Assembly: GCA_021814355.1 (NCBI GenBank) | Contig: JAKAIJ010000184.1 | Coordinates: forward strand, 1 to 5,425 | Source of the DNA: Acidobacteriota bacterium | GTDB lineage: Bacteria; Acidobacteriota; UBA4820; DSQY01 | Direction: 5' to 3' | DNA length: 5,425 bases | Shown: one piece after another, positions 1-5,425 of the stretch | How the letters are laid out: each line of letters starts with the position of its first letter | How positions within the stretch are numbered: position 1 is the stretch's first letter | Program-made: the position numbers and the translations under genes | The notes under the pieces: generated by a model | The model's input: the letters and a program-made list of their open reading frames with translations, nothing else | Databases searched by the model: none | Told to the model about the DNA's origin: nothing

Positions 1-294
1 ATGGATGGCACCGATCTTGGCGCACGCCAGCATGGCAATCCAGATCTCCGGGATGCGCGGCATGTAGATGGTGACCCGGTCGCCCTTCCCGATCCCCATG
101 CTGCGCAGCACAATGGAGAACTTGCACAGCTCGCGGTTCAGCGCGTGGTAGGAGAAGGTGCGCAGGTCGCCGTTCTCGCCCTCCCAGATGAGGGCCAGCT
201 TGTTGCGTCGCCAGGTGTTCTGGTGCCTGTCCAGGCAGTTGGCGACGATGTTCGTCTGGCCGCCGACGAACCACTTGTAGAAGGGGGGATTGCT
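1..294 (-). other. acs: Acetyl-CoA synthetase (AMP-forming) N-terminal segment, truncated at both ends, in frame with SMC
   Basis: The last 98 codons of the minus-strand frame no longer resemble SMC and read as the N-terminal part of acetyl/acyl-CoA synthetase, which makes acetyl-CoA from acetate, ATP and CoA through acetyl-AMP. Landmarks in order are PPFYKWFVGG, NCLDRH, ALIWEGE, KGDRVTIYMP and MLACAKIGAIH. All are characteristic of the end of the ACAS_N region and the start of the AMP-binding domain (about residues 85-180 of a 650-residue enzyme). The true N-terminal region (about 85 residues) is missing, replaced by SMC. The catalytic core lies beyond the left edge. GC by hand count is 188 of 300 bases here, against 162 of 240 in the adjoining SMC stretch, a weak shift. 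Propionyl-CoA synthetase or another close acyl-CoA synthetase is possible, because the diagnostic substrate-pocket residues are not in view. Confidence 0.85.
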
Positions 295-3273
295 CTCGTC
301 CAGGAGGCTGAGCTTCGCCTCCCCGCCCTCGGAGAGCTCCCGGAAGAGGTGGGCGAAGTGGCCGTTGACCCCGTGGAAGGCCTCCATGAACCGGTCGCGG
401 ATCGTCCGGTTGATCTTGCGGATGGTCTCCTCGAGGGAGGCCACGGCCTGCTCCAGGTCCCGCTTCTGCTCGGAGAGGAAGGTGAAGCGCTGGTCGAGCT
501 CGGCGTACTCCTCCCGGGCCAGCATGTTCACGGCGCCCATCTCGGTGATTTTCTGCTCCAGCCTCACGAGCTCGGCGTGGCCGCGCTCGCGCTCCTCGTC
601 GGTGAGGGGGGGCAGCCCGGCGAAGGCCTGGGCCAGGACGTCGGGGGGCTCCTCGAAGAGCTCGCCGATGCGCTCGAGGACGTGCTTCAGCTCGGCCTCG
701 GCGGAGGCCATGGCGAGCTCGAGCCGGTTCACCTCGGTCCGGGTCTGCTCGAGGGTCTCCCGGGCCTCCCTCACTTGCCGCTCCCGCTCGGCCAGCTCGG
801 CGCGCAGGGCCGCGAGGGTCTCCTCGAAGCCGGACCTCCTGCGCCGCTCCTCCTCGAGGGCGAGCAGGAGGGCGCGCAGGGCACGGTCGCCCTCGGTGAG
901 CTCGGCCTGGAGGGAGAGGTGGCGCTGTTCGAGGCGCTCCCTCTCCTGGGCGAGCCTCCGGGCGGTCTCCTCCAGCTCGCCGACGCGCCGCCCGGCGAGG
1001 GAGACGGCGCCGTCGGCGGCCTTGACCCGCTCGGTCACCTCGCCCATCCGGACGCTCGTGGCGGCCACCGCCGCGTGGCCGGAGTCGAGCGCGGCCCGGG
1101 CGGAGAGCTGGTCGGTCTCGGCGCGCTTCAGGTCCGCCTCGGCGGCCTCCCTCGCGGCCTGAAGCTTGGCGAGGCGGGCCTGGAGGCTGGAGCGGCTGTC
1201 CTCCCACTCTTGGCGTTCGGAGGCCGCCTGGGCCCTCTCGAGGGCGGAGAGGTCGAGCAGTTCGGCCAGGCGTCCCCGCTCGCCCTCCAGCTTCTCGGTT
1301 TCGGCGCGGGCCTCGGCGAGGCGCGCGAAGGCGGCCTCCTCCTCGACGCGGGCCTTCTGGAGCGCCGCCTGAAGGCCCTCGAGCGCCCCCTGGCAGCGGC
1401 CCTGGGCGTCGAGGGCGGCCTCGCGGGCGCCCCTCGCCGCCTCCAGCGCTTCGCCGGCCTCCCGCAGCTCTTGTTCGAGCTCGAAGAGCGACGCCGCACC
1501 GGTGCCGCCGCCGCCGCCGCGCACCCAGCCGTCGGGGTGGACGAAGACGCCGTCCCCGGAGACCGCGGCCACGTGGTGCTCGGCCGCGAAGGCCCTCGCC
1601 TGGTCCGCGGTGGCGACCCGGGCCGCGAGGGGCAGCAGCGGGCGCACCTCGGAGGGCACCCCCTCGGCCTCGTGGAGCCAGCCCGCGAACCCCTCGGCGC
1701 CCTCGACGCCCGCGGGGAATCGCCGGAGGGCCTGCGCGCCGCTCAGCCAGAACAGGGCCGTGCCGGCCCTCTCCTTGCGTAGCCGTGCCAGCGCCTGGGG
1801 CAGGCCCTCCCAGGGCTCGTCCACGAACCCCTCCAGCAGCTCTCCCAGGACCGCGGAGAGGGCGGGGGCCAGCGCCCTGGGAGCCCGGGCGAGGACCTTG
1901 GCCAGGGTCCTGCCGCCCCGGCCCGGCGCGGCCTTCGCCAGAAGGGCGCCCGCCGTGGTGGCGCGAGCCTCCTCCTGCCGGCGCAGGACCTTGAGGCGGG
2001 ACTCCTGGGCCGCCGCCTCGGAGGAAGAGGCGGCCACGGCCTGGACCGCCTCGTCGAGGGCCCGGCGCCCTGCGGCGAGGGCCGCCTCGGCGACCTCGCG
2101 GGCGGACCGCGCGGCGGCGGCGGCGGCCTCCTCCCCGGCTAGCCGGGATTCGGCCTCCTGGCCGCTCGCCTCGAGGGTTGCGATGCGCCCCCGGAGGGAC
2201 TCCTGCTCGCGGCCGATGCGCGCCTCGCGCTCGGTAAGCTTGCGCAGGTCCTCCTCGGTCCGCTTCAGGTCCGACTGGGTGACCCCGTAGGCCTGAGCGG
2301 CATCGAAGGAGGCCTTGCGAAGCGACGCCAGCCGGCCCTCCACCGTTTCGAGGGCCGCGCGGGCCGCCTCCGTGGCCCGCGCGGCTTCCGCGGCGCGGGT
2401 GCGGGCCTCGGCTTCGGTGGCGCCGAGGGTGTCGCGCTCGCCCGTGACCCGGGCGAGCTCCCTGCGCGCCGCATCGAGGTTGGTCCCGAGGAGCTCCAGG
2501 TCGCCCTCGATCTCGCGGACGCGGTTCCGCCCCGCCAGGATCTGCTCGGCCCGGCGCCGGTTCTCCTGCTCGCGGCGCTCGTTCTCGATCTCCTTCTGGT
2601 GGATGGACTCGCGCAGGGCGGTGAAGGAGGCCTCGTGCTCGGCGAGCCGGTGCTTCGCCCCCTCGCACTCGGAGTCGAGGGTGGCCAGGAGCGCCTCGCG
2701 CTTCTCGCGCTCCTTCCGGAAGAGGCCGAGGTCTCGCCCCACGAGACCCCTCCGGCCCGAGAGCTCGGCGAACCCGCGGCCGTAGTGCTCGCGGCGGCGG
2801 GCGCGGAGCTCCTCGGAGAGCCGCACGTGGCGGTCCGCCTTGGAGGCCTGCTTCTTGAGGGAGACCATCTGGGTCTCCACCTCGGAGAGGATGTCCTGGA
2901 GCCGCAGGAGGTTGGCCTGGGCTCCCTCGAGCCGCTGGAGGGCCGACCGGCGGTTCTCCTTGTAGTGGGCGATTCCGGCCACCTCCTCGAAGATGAGCCG
3001 CCGCTCCTCGGGGTTCGCCTTGAGCAGATCCCCTACGCGGCCTTGCTCCACCAGGTAGCTGCCCTGGACCGAGATGGCGTTGCGGTGGCAGAACTCGTGG
3101 ACGTCCTTCAGCCGAGAGGGGCGGCCGTCAATGAGGTAGGTGCTCTCGCCGGACCGGGTGAGCCGCCGGCCCAGGTGGACCTTCGTCCCGTCCGAGTCCT
3201 CGAAGCAGAGCATGACCTCGGCCTGGCCCGAGGGGGGCCGCTTGGGCGTCCCGTTGAAGATGACATCCTGCAT
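1..3273 (-). CDS. smc: Chromosome segregation SMC protein, main body, fused in frame to an acetyl-CoA synthetase segment; no stop in window
   Basis: SMC is the ATP-driven, coiled-coil DNA-tethering subunit of bacterial condensin. This frame is open for 1091 codons from an ATG directly after a TAG to the window edge. Numbering from the original smc start at 3456, it shows the N-head motif RSGES, then SYLVEQGRV (133-141, Q-loop region) and the RLIFEEVAGI motif. A first long Arg/Glu/Ala-rich coiled coil (about 165-510), a hinge (about 513-655) and a second coiled coil (about 656-970) follow. The C-terminal approach begins MGAVNMLAREEY (973 on) and continues through FLSEQKRDLEQA to GGEAKLSLLDE near 1053. 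The family continues there with about 130-150 residues holding the LSGGE signature and Walker B. Here those are replaced by acetyl-CoA synthetase sequence. The SMC assignment is certain. Whether the ATG at 3273 is a real start is doubtful, because it lacks a clear ribosome binding site and the product would lack Walker A. Confidence 0.9.
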   Translation of the reverse strand, partial: MQDVIFNGTPKRPPSGQAEVMLCFEDSDGTKVHLGRRLTRSGESTYLIDGRPSRLKDVHEFCHRNAISVQGSYLVEQGRVGDLLKANPEERRLIFEEVAGIAHYKENRRSALQRLEGAQANLLRLQDILSEVETQMVSLKKQASKADRHVRLSEELRARRREHYGRGFAELSGRRGLVGRDLGLFRKEREKREALLATLDSECEGAKHRLAEHEASFTALRESIHQKEIENERREQENRRRAEQILAGRNRVREIEGDLELLGTNLDAARRELARVTGERDTLGATEAEARTRAAEAARATEAARAALETVEGRLASLRKASFDAAQAYGVTQSDLKRTEEDLRKLTEREARIGREQESLRGRIATLEASGQEAESRLAGEEAAAAAARSAREVAEAALAAGRRALDEAVQAVAASSSEAAAQESRLKVLRRQEEARATTAGALLAKAAPGRGGRTLAKVLARAPRALAPALSAVLGELLEGFVDEPWEGLPQALARLRKERAGTALFWLSGAQALRRFPAGVEGAEGFAGWLHEAEGVPSEVRPLLPLAARVATADQARAFAAEHHVAAVSGDGVFVHPDGWVRGGGGGTGAASLFELEQELREAGEALEAARGAREAALDAQGRCQGALEGLQAALQKARVEEEAAFARLAEARAETEKLEGERGRLAELLDLSALERAQAASERQEWEDSRSSLQARLAKLQAAREAAEADLKRAETDQLSARAALDSGHAAVAATSVRMGEVTERVKAADGAVSLAGRRVGELEETARRLAQERERLEQRHLSLQAELTEGDRALRALLLALEEERRRRSGFEETLAALRAELAERERQVREARETLEQTRTEVNRLELAMASAEAELKHVLERIGELFEEPPDVLAQAFAGLPPLTDEERERGHAELVRLEQKITEMGAVNMLAREEYAELDQRFTFLSEQKRDLEQAVASLEETIRKINRTIRDRFMEAFHGVNGHFAHLFRELSEGGEAKLSLLDESNPPFYKWFVGGQTNIVANCLDRHQNTWRRNKLALIWEGENGDLRTFSYHALNRELCKFSIVLRSMGIGKGDRVTIYMPRIPEIWIAMLACAKIGAIH
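1501..1920 (-). other. SMC hinge (dimerisation) domain within the smc frame
   Basis: Between two charged coiled-coil stretches the composition becomes hydrophobic and glycine-containing, as expected for the SMC hinge that pairs two monomers. It runs from GRTLAKVLARAPRAL (about residue 514) through AVLGELLEGFV, matching the family's ALG..LQ..VV pattern, to SGDGVFVHPDGWV (633-645), matching the T-L-D-G-x-x-V-x-P-x-G pattern. It ends in a five-glycine run followed by Thr-Gly (647-653), in place of the usual spaced TGG motif. The glycine run is encoded by a GCC repeat on the plus strand (about 1504-1518). The domain is roughly 140 residues, somewhat short for the family, and the assignment rests on position and these motifs. 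Confidence 0.7.
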
Positions 3274-3456
3274 CTACTTGCCGCGGAGGCTCTTGGCGCT
3301 CTGCTCGCCGAGCGACCAGAGGACCGCGTCGGCCACGTTGCTCTTGCCCGAGCCGTTGGGGCCCACCACCACCAGGACGTCGCCCGGCAGGAGGATGCGG
3401 GTGCGCTCGGCGAAGGACTTGAAGCCGGAGATCTCGATCTCGCGGAGGTTCAGCAT
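3274..3456 (-). CDS. smc: SMC N-terminal Walker A fragment, ended by in-frame TAG at codon 61
   Basis: This is the authentic start of smc. It opens MLNLREIEISGFKSFAE, the classic first strand of the SMC head, and carries the P-loop GPNGSGKS at residues 32-39, followed by the conserved LGEQSAKSLRG stretch (49-59). The frame meets TAG at 3276-3274, exactly where relatives read Lys in RG-x-K-M-x-D-V-I-F. Downstream codons continue as MQDVIFNGT in the same frame, so this is a point nonsense change (AAG to TAG would suffice), not a frameshift. A 60-residue P-loop fragment cannot act alone. The start ATG overlaps the thioesterase stop as ATGCTGA. It has only a G-run upstream instead of an AGGAGG site, which fits translation by coupling to the upstream gene. 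Alternatives are a sequencing error, a real nonsense mutation, or suppression of TAG. Confidence 0.85.
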   Translation of the reverse strand: MLNLREIEISGFKSFAERTRILLPGDVLVVVGPNGSGKSNVADAVLWSLGEQSAKSLRGK

Positions 3457-3866
3457 GGGCCCCCCGGGGTCAGGTACGCCGCCGCGGCGGCCCGGAACCG
3501 CTCCGGAACGGGTTTCTTGGCGCCTTGCGCATAATCGTAGAAGACCTGCACGGAGCGGCCGCGCGCCGCGGCCTCGCCCCCCGCGGCGAGGAGGTACTCG
3601 AGGGTGAAGGAGGTGGTGCCCAGAGAGGCGACGCGTAGCCCGAGCTCGACGCGGTCGTGGAGCCGCACGGGCCTGAGGAAGTCCACCTCGACCCGCGCCA
3701 TGATGAAGTCCAGCTCCTCGAACCGGCGGGTTCGGTAGAGCGCCTCGAAGAGGGCGACGCGGCCCATCTCGAAGTAGGTGACGAAGACCGCGTTGTTCAC
3801 GTGGCCCATGGCGTCGAGGTCCCTGAATCGAACTTCGATGGGCGTCGAGAAGGGAAACCCCTGCAT
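3450..3866 (-). CDS. Acyl-CoA thioesterase, 4HBT hotdog family (YbgC/FadM-like)
   Basis: A 138-residue single hotdog-fold protein, the normal length for cytoplasmic acyl-CoA thioesterases that hydrolyse acyl-CoA to free acid and CoA. The N-terminus has the family motif EVRFRDLDAMGHVNNAVF. Asp18 sits at the position of the catalytic Asp of Pseudomonas 4-hydroxybenzoyl-CoA thioesterase, and His22-Val-Asn-Asn follows. The central strand MARVEVDFLRPVRLHDRVEL is the typical hotdog sheet (R-V-E-V-D-F-x-x-P). The chosen start (MQGFPFSTP) has GAGG at 3881-3878 upstream. An in-frame ATG at 3923 would add 19 unconserved residues and lacks a clear ribosome binding site. The stop overlaps the smc start by 7 bases, which suggests cotranscription and coupling. 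Acyl chain specificity cannot be read from sequence, and a role in membrane lipid or CoA-pool maintenance is only inference. Confidence 0.87.
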   Translation of the reverse strand: MQGFPFSTPIEVRFRDLDAMGHVNNAVFVTYFEMGRVALFEALYRTRRFEELDFIMARVEVDFLRPVRLHDRVELGLRVASLGTTSFTLEYLLAAGGEAAARGRSVQVFYDYAQGAKKPVPERFRAAAAAYLTPGGPC

Positions 3867-3957
3867 CGGCCGGAGCACCTCGCGCGAAAACGCCCCACGG
3901 CCCCTTTTCTCACCCGGGCCCATGGGGCATAATCGAAACCAGGAGGGCTATTCTACC
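3867..3957. promoter_or_regulatory. Divergent intergenic region between thioesterase-smc and M24 peptidase
   Basis: These 91 bases separate the two divergent starts and must hold the signals for both directions. For the plus strand, CATAAT at 3928-3933 matches the sigma70 -10 box in five of six positions. The best-placed upstream hexamer, TTTTCT at 3905-3910 (17-bp spacer), is a poor -35. Transcription from it would begin near 3940, just before the ribosome binding site. For the minus strand, TAGAAT (bases 3955-3950) is a possible -10 but has no recognisable -35, so the thioesterase-smc promoter is unresolved. The region also has an 8-bp palindrome, CCCATGGG, at 3919-3926. Confidence 0.4.
3941..3946 (+). 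promoter_or_regulatory. Ribosome binding site of the M24 peptidase (AGGAGG)
   Basis: A perfect AGGAGG lies 11 bases before the ATG at 3958. It decides the start: an upstream in-frame ATG at 3778 would add 60 residues lying antisense over the thioesterase and has no comparable site. Confidence 0.75.
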
Positions 3958-5145
3958 ATGAACCCGGACGACCTGCCTCTCATCCAGGACGCCCTGCGCG
4001 AGGAGGGCCTCGACGGCTGGCTCTTCGCCTGCTTCCGCGGGAGCGACCCGGTGGCCCTCAAGCTCCTCGGGCTCCAGGAGCGCTTCATGGCTACCCGCCG
4101 GTGGTTCTACTTCATCCCCGCCGAGGGAGAGCCCATCCGCCTCTGCCATGGGATCGAGCCGGACTCCCTGGACTCCGTTCCCGGCCGGCGGGTCCTCTAC
4201 GGCCGCTGGCAGGAGTGGCAGGCGGAGCTGGGGCGGCTGCTTCAGGGACGCAGGCGGCTGGCGGTCCAGTTTTCCCCCCAGTCCATCGTCCCCGCGCTGG
4301 GGCGGCTCGATGCGGGGCTGGCGGACTTCCTCCGGGACCTGGGCGTGGAGCTCTGCTCCTCGGGCGATCTGGTGGCCCGGTTCGAGGCGACCCTCTCGGA
4401 CGAGCAGGAGGCCGGCCACCTGCGCGCGGTGCAGGTCCTGGAGGCGTGCGTGGAGATGGCCTTCGACCGGGTGAAATCCGCCCTGCGCGGGGGGGGGATG
4501 CTCTCGGAGCGGGCCCTCCAGCGGGAGATGCTCGCCTTCATGGAGGCCCGGGGGCTCACCACAGAGGCGCCCCCCATCGTGGCGGTGGACGCCCACGCCG
4601 CGGACCCCCATTACGAGCCGCTCGAACAGGGCAGCGCCGAGATCCGCCCCGGCCAGGTGCTCCTTCTGGACCTCTGGGGCAAGGAGCGGGCGAAGGGGGC
4701 GGTCTACGGCGACCTCACCTGGTGCGCCTGGACGGGCGACGCCGTCCCCCCCGAGCAGGCGGCCGTGTGGGACGTGGTCCGCAGGGCCCGGGACGCGGGC
4801 GTCGCGAAGGCCGAGGAGGTGGCCGTTCGCACCGTCTTCGGCTGGGAGGTGGACCGCGCCGCGCGGGACGTGGTCGAGGCGGCGGGATACGGAGACGCTT
4901 TCATCCACCGCACGGGCCACTCCATCCACGAGGAGGACCACGCCGACGGCGCCAACATGGACGACTACGAGACCCACGACACGAGGCGCCTCCTGGACCG
5001 CACGGTCTTCTCCGTGGAGCCCGGCATCTACCTCAAGGGGCGCTTCGGGTTCCGCACCGAGGTGAACGTCCTTCTGAAGAACGGCCGGGCGCGGGTCACG
5101 GGAAAGCGCCAGGGATCACTGCCCGCGCTGCTCGTGGAGGGCTGA
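3958..5145 (+). CDS. M24 family metallopeptidase (Xaa-Pro aminopeptidase/prolidase-like)
   Basis: A 395-residue cytoplasmic-looking protein (no signal peptide or membrane segment) with the two-part layout of creatinase/aminopeptidase P enzymes. The N-terminal domain (about 1-155) begins DLPLIQDALREEGLDGWLF. The pita-bread catalytic domain (about 160-390) follows. All five dinuclear-metal ligands are visible: Asp238 (LLLDLWG), Asp252 (VYGDLTW), His321 (HRTGHSIH), Glu354 (FSVEPGIY) and Glu368 (FRTEVNV). Such enzymes remove or split residues next to proline in peptides. The two Asp ligands are 14 residues apart instead of the 11 usual in MetAP/APP, and His324 stands where GHGIG enzymes have Gly. 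Together with the GANMDDYETHD stretch this points to a divergent M24 subfamily, so substrate is uncertain. It is transcribed away from thioesterase-smc and appears monocistronic or first in its unit. Confidence 0.9.
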   Translation: MNPDDLPLIQDALREEGLDGWLFACFRGSDPVALKLLGLQERFMATRRWFYFIPAEGEPIRLCHGIEPDSLDSVPGRRVLYGRWQEWQAELGRLLQGRRRLAVQFSPQSIVPALGRLDAGLADFLRDLGVELCSSGDLVARFEATLSDEQEAGHLRAVQVLEACVEMAFDRVKSALRGGGMLSERALQREMLAFMEARGLTTEAPPIVAVDAHAADPHYEPLEQGSAEIRPGQVLLLDLWGKERAKGAVYGDLTWCAWTGDAVPPEQAAVWDVVRRARDAGVAKAEEVAVRTVFGWEVDRAARDVVEAAGYGDAFIHRTGHSIHEEDHADGANMDDYETHDTRRLLDRTVFSVEPGIYLKGRFGFRTEVNVLLKNGRARVTGKRQGSLPALLVEG

Positions 5146-5179
5146 ACCCACCATTTCTCCGCCGATCGCGCGCACCCGC

Positions 5180-5191
5180 GCGGGGCCCCGC
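5180..5191. repeat. 12-bp perfect palindrome abutting a -35 box
   Basis: GCGGGGCCCCGC is its own reverse complement and ends directly before TTGCCA of the promoter below. The position would suit an operator or a small hairpin, but short GC palindromes are common by chance in DNA this GC-rich. Confidence 0.4.
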
Positions 5192-5219
5192 TTGCCAACG
5201 GACTCGGATGCGGTATCAT
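5192..5219 (+). promoter_or_regulatory. Sigma70-type promoter for the FecR-like gene
   Basis: TTGCCA (5192-5197) and TATCAT (5214-5219) are separated by 16 bases. They match the -35 and -10 consensus in five of six and five of six positions and stand out from the GC-rich surroundings. Predicted transcription starts near 5226, giving a 5' leader of about 20 bases that contains the ribosome binding site. Confidence 0.6.
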
Positions 5220-5232
5220 CACTCCATGGATC

Positions 5233-5238
5233 GGGAGG
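5233..5238 (+). promoter_or_regulatory. Ribosome binding site of the FecR-like gene (GGGAGG)
   Basis: GGGAGG lies 7 bases before the ATG at 5246, ideal spacing, and supports that start. Confidence 0.7.
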
Positions 5239-5245
5239 TGCTCCC

Positions 5246-5425
5246 ATGAGCCTTCGCAGGTTCGTCGCGACCGTCGTGCTGTTGTGCGGCGCGGGCCTCG
5301 CGGCCCGGGCTGCCGAACCCTTCTGGGCCCAGGTCACCTTCGTGAAGGGGACGGCCATCTTCGTCCCCGCGGGCGGCGGAGGCCCGCAGCCCCTCAAGCG
5401 GGGGGCGGTACTCCACCGGGGGGAC
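5246..5425 (+). CDS. Exported protein with FecR-like N-terminus, partial (cut by right edge)
   Basis: Sixty codons are visible. The first 23 or so form a Sec-type signal peptide: MSLRRF (basic), VATVVLLCGAGLAA (hydrophobic), then ARAAEP with an A-x-A-type cleavage site near residues 20-23. A Cys at 14 is inside the hydrophobic core and not in a proper lipobox, so a lipoprotein is unlikely. The mature start, AQVTFVKGTAIFVPAGG followed by PLKRGAVLHRGD, fits the opening of FecR-type domains (G-x-V-x-x-V-x-G-x-V, then L-x-x-G-x-x-L-x-x-G-D). These are found in anti-sigma regulators and in many periplasmic or surface proteins of unknown function. With no transmembrane segment or sigma-factor gene in view, the latter group is likelier. 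The start is set by a strong ribosome binding site and promoter. The function is not determined. Confidence 0.7.
   Translation, partial: MSLRRFVATVVLLCGAGLAARAAEPFWAQVTFVKGTAIFVPAGGGGPQPLKRGAVLHRGD

Larger units (their letters stand above)
5146..5245 (+). promoter_or_regulatory. Intergenic region upstream of the FecR-like gene
   Basis: This 100-base gap holds a weak GC hairpin (5169-5173 pairing with 5178-5182, ACCC loop) without a following T tract, so it is not a convincing terminator for the peptidase. A 12-bp palindrome, a promoter and a ribosome binding site follow in order and are listed separately. A seven-codon reading frame (5226-5249) starts at the predicted transcription start and its stop overlaps the next ATG. 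Confidence 0.55.

Noticed and set aside
1..1782. 593-codon open frame on the plus strand
   Set aside because: It lies exactly antisense, codon on codon, to the smc/acs frame, is a low-complexity Gly/Leu/Glu/Ala product, and shows no domain. It is a typical mirror of a GC-rich gene.
1..3273. A genuine multidomain SMC-synthetase enzyme as a new biological system
   Set aside because: Essential parts of both partners are missing at the join, and the break falls inside a folded head domain instead of at a linker, which is unlike evolved fusions. It is kept as a finding for checking, not as a functional claim.
2599..3534. 311-codon open frame on the plus strand
   Set aside because: It is antisense to the SMC head and coil, has no recognisable motif, and crosses the gene boundary into the thioesterase. 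The opposite strand is clearly the coding one.
3867..3923. 19-residue N-terminal extension of the thioesterase (ATG at 3923)
   Set aside because: No clear ribosome binding site and no family similarity before MQGFPFSTP; the ATG at 3866 has a GAGG site and gives the usual length.
3919..3926. CCCATGGG palindrome as an operator in the divergent promoter region
   Set aside because: At eight bases in GC-rich DNA it is expected by chance, and the symmetry is not continued by the flanking bases beyond one isolated pair.
3778..3957. 60-residue N-terminal extension of the M24 peptidase
   Set aside because: It is antisense to the thioesterase start and does not look like the family N-terminus. AGGAGG at 3941-3946 supports the ATG at 3958.
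3910..4977. 355-codon minus-strand frame
   Set aside because: It is antisense to the M24 peptidase, whose metal ligands are intact; the product has no family features.
5167..5191. Possible rho-independent terminator after the peptidase
   Set aside because: The hairpin stem is only 5 bp and no T run follows; the palindrome is better explained as part of the downstream promoter region or as chance.

Overview
The window is GC-rich, densely coded bacterial DNA from a Gram-negative-like organism that cannot be placed further from sequence alone. Hand counts give about 63% GC over bases 1-300 and 65-77% in the smc lines sampled. Almost all codons end in G or C, the genes are tightly packed, and there is a bacterial-type SMC, a hotdog thioesterase, an M24 metallopeptidase and the start of an exported FecR-like protein. 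I see no rRNA, tRNA, CRISPR array, insertion sequence or phage gene.

Layout: on the minus strand, a short acyl-CoA thioesterase (3866 to 3450) overlaps the start of smc (3456) by 7 bases (ATGCTGA), so the two look like a translationally coupled operon. The smc frame then runs leftwards to the window edge. On the plus strand, a divergent M24 peptidase (3958-5145) starts 91 bp from the thioesterase. After a 100-bp gap with a good sigma70-like promoter, a secreted protein with a FecR-like N-terminus begins at 5246 and leaves the window at the right edge.

The smc locus is the notable part and carries two independent abnormalities. First, codon 61 is an in-frame TAG, where the family has a Lys-Met-x-Asp motif; it separates the Walker A segment from the rest. 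Second, after about 1052 codons of otherwise uninterrupted SMC (N-terminal head, coiled coil, hinge, coiled coil, start of the C-terminal head), the frame passes without a break into an acetyl-CoA synthetase (AMP-forming) N-terminal segment at about bases 289-306. The part of SMC that should carry the ABC signature and Walker B is therefore absent. The two families share a Leu-Asp-Glu-like string at the join. A chimeric contig, or a genomic rearrangement through a short shared sequence, is far likelier than a working fusion protein, but the open frame through the join makes it the first thing to check.

The genes do not form an obvious single pathway: chromosome organisation (SMC), acyl-CoA hydrolysis (thioesterase), peptide turnover (M24) and an envelope or extracytoplasmic protein (FecR-like). 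I did not find convincing evidence of a new defence or mobile system.
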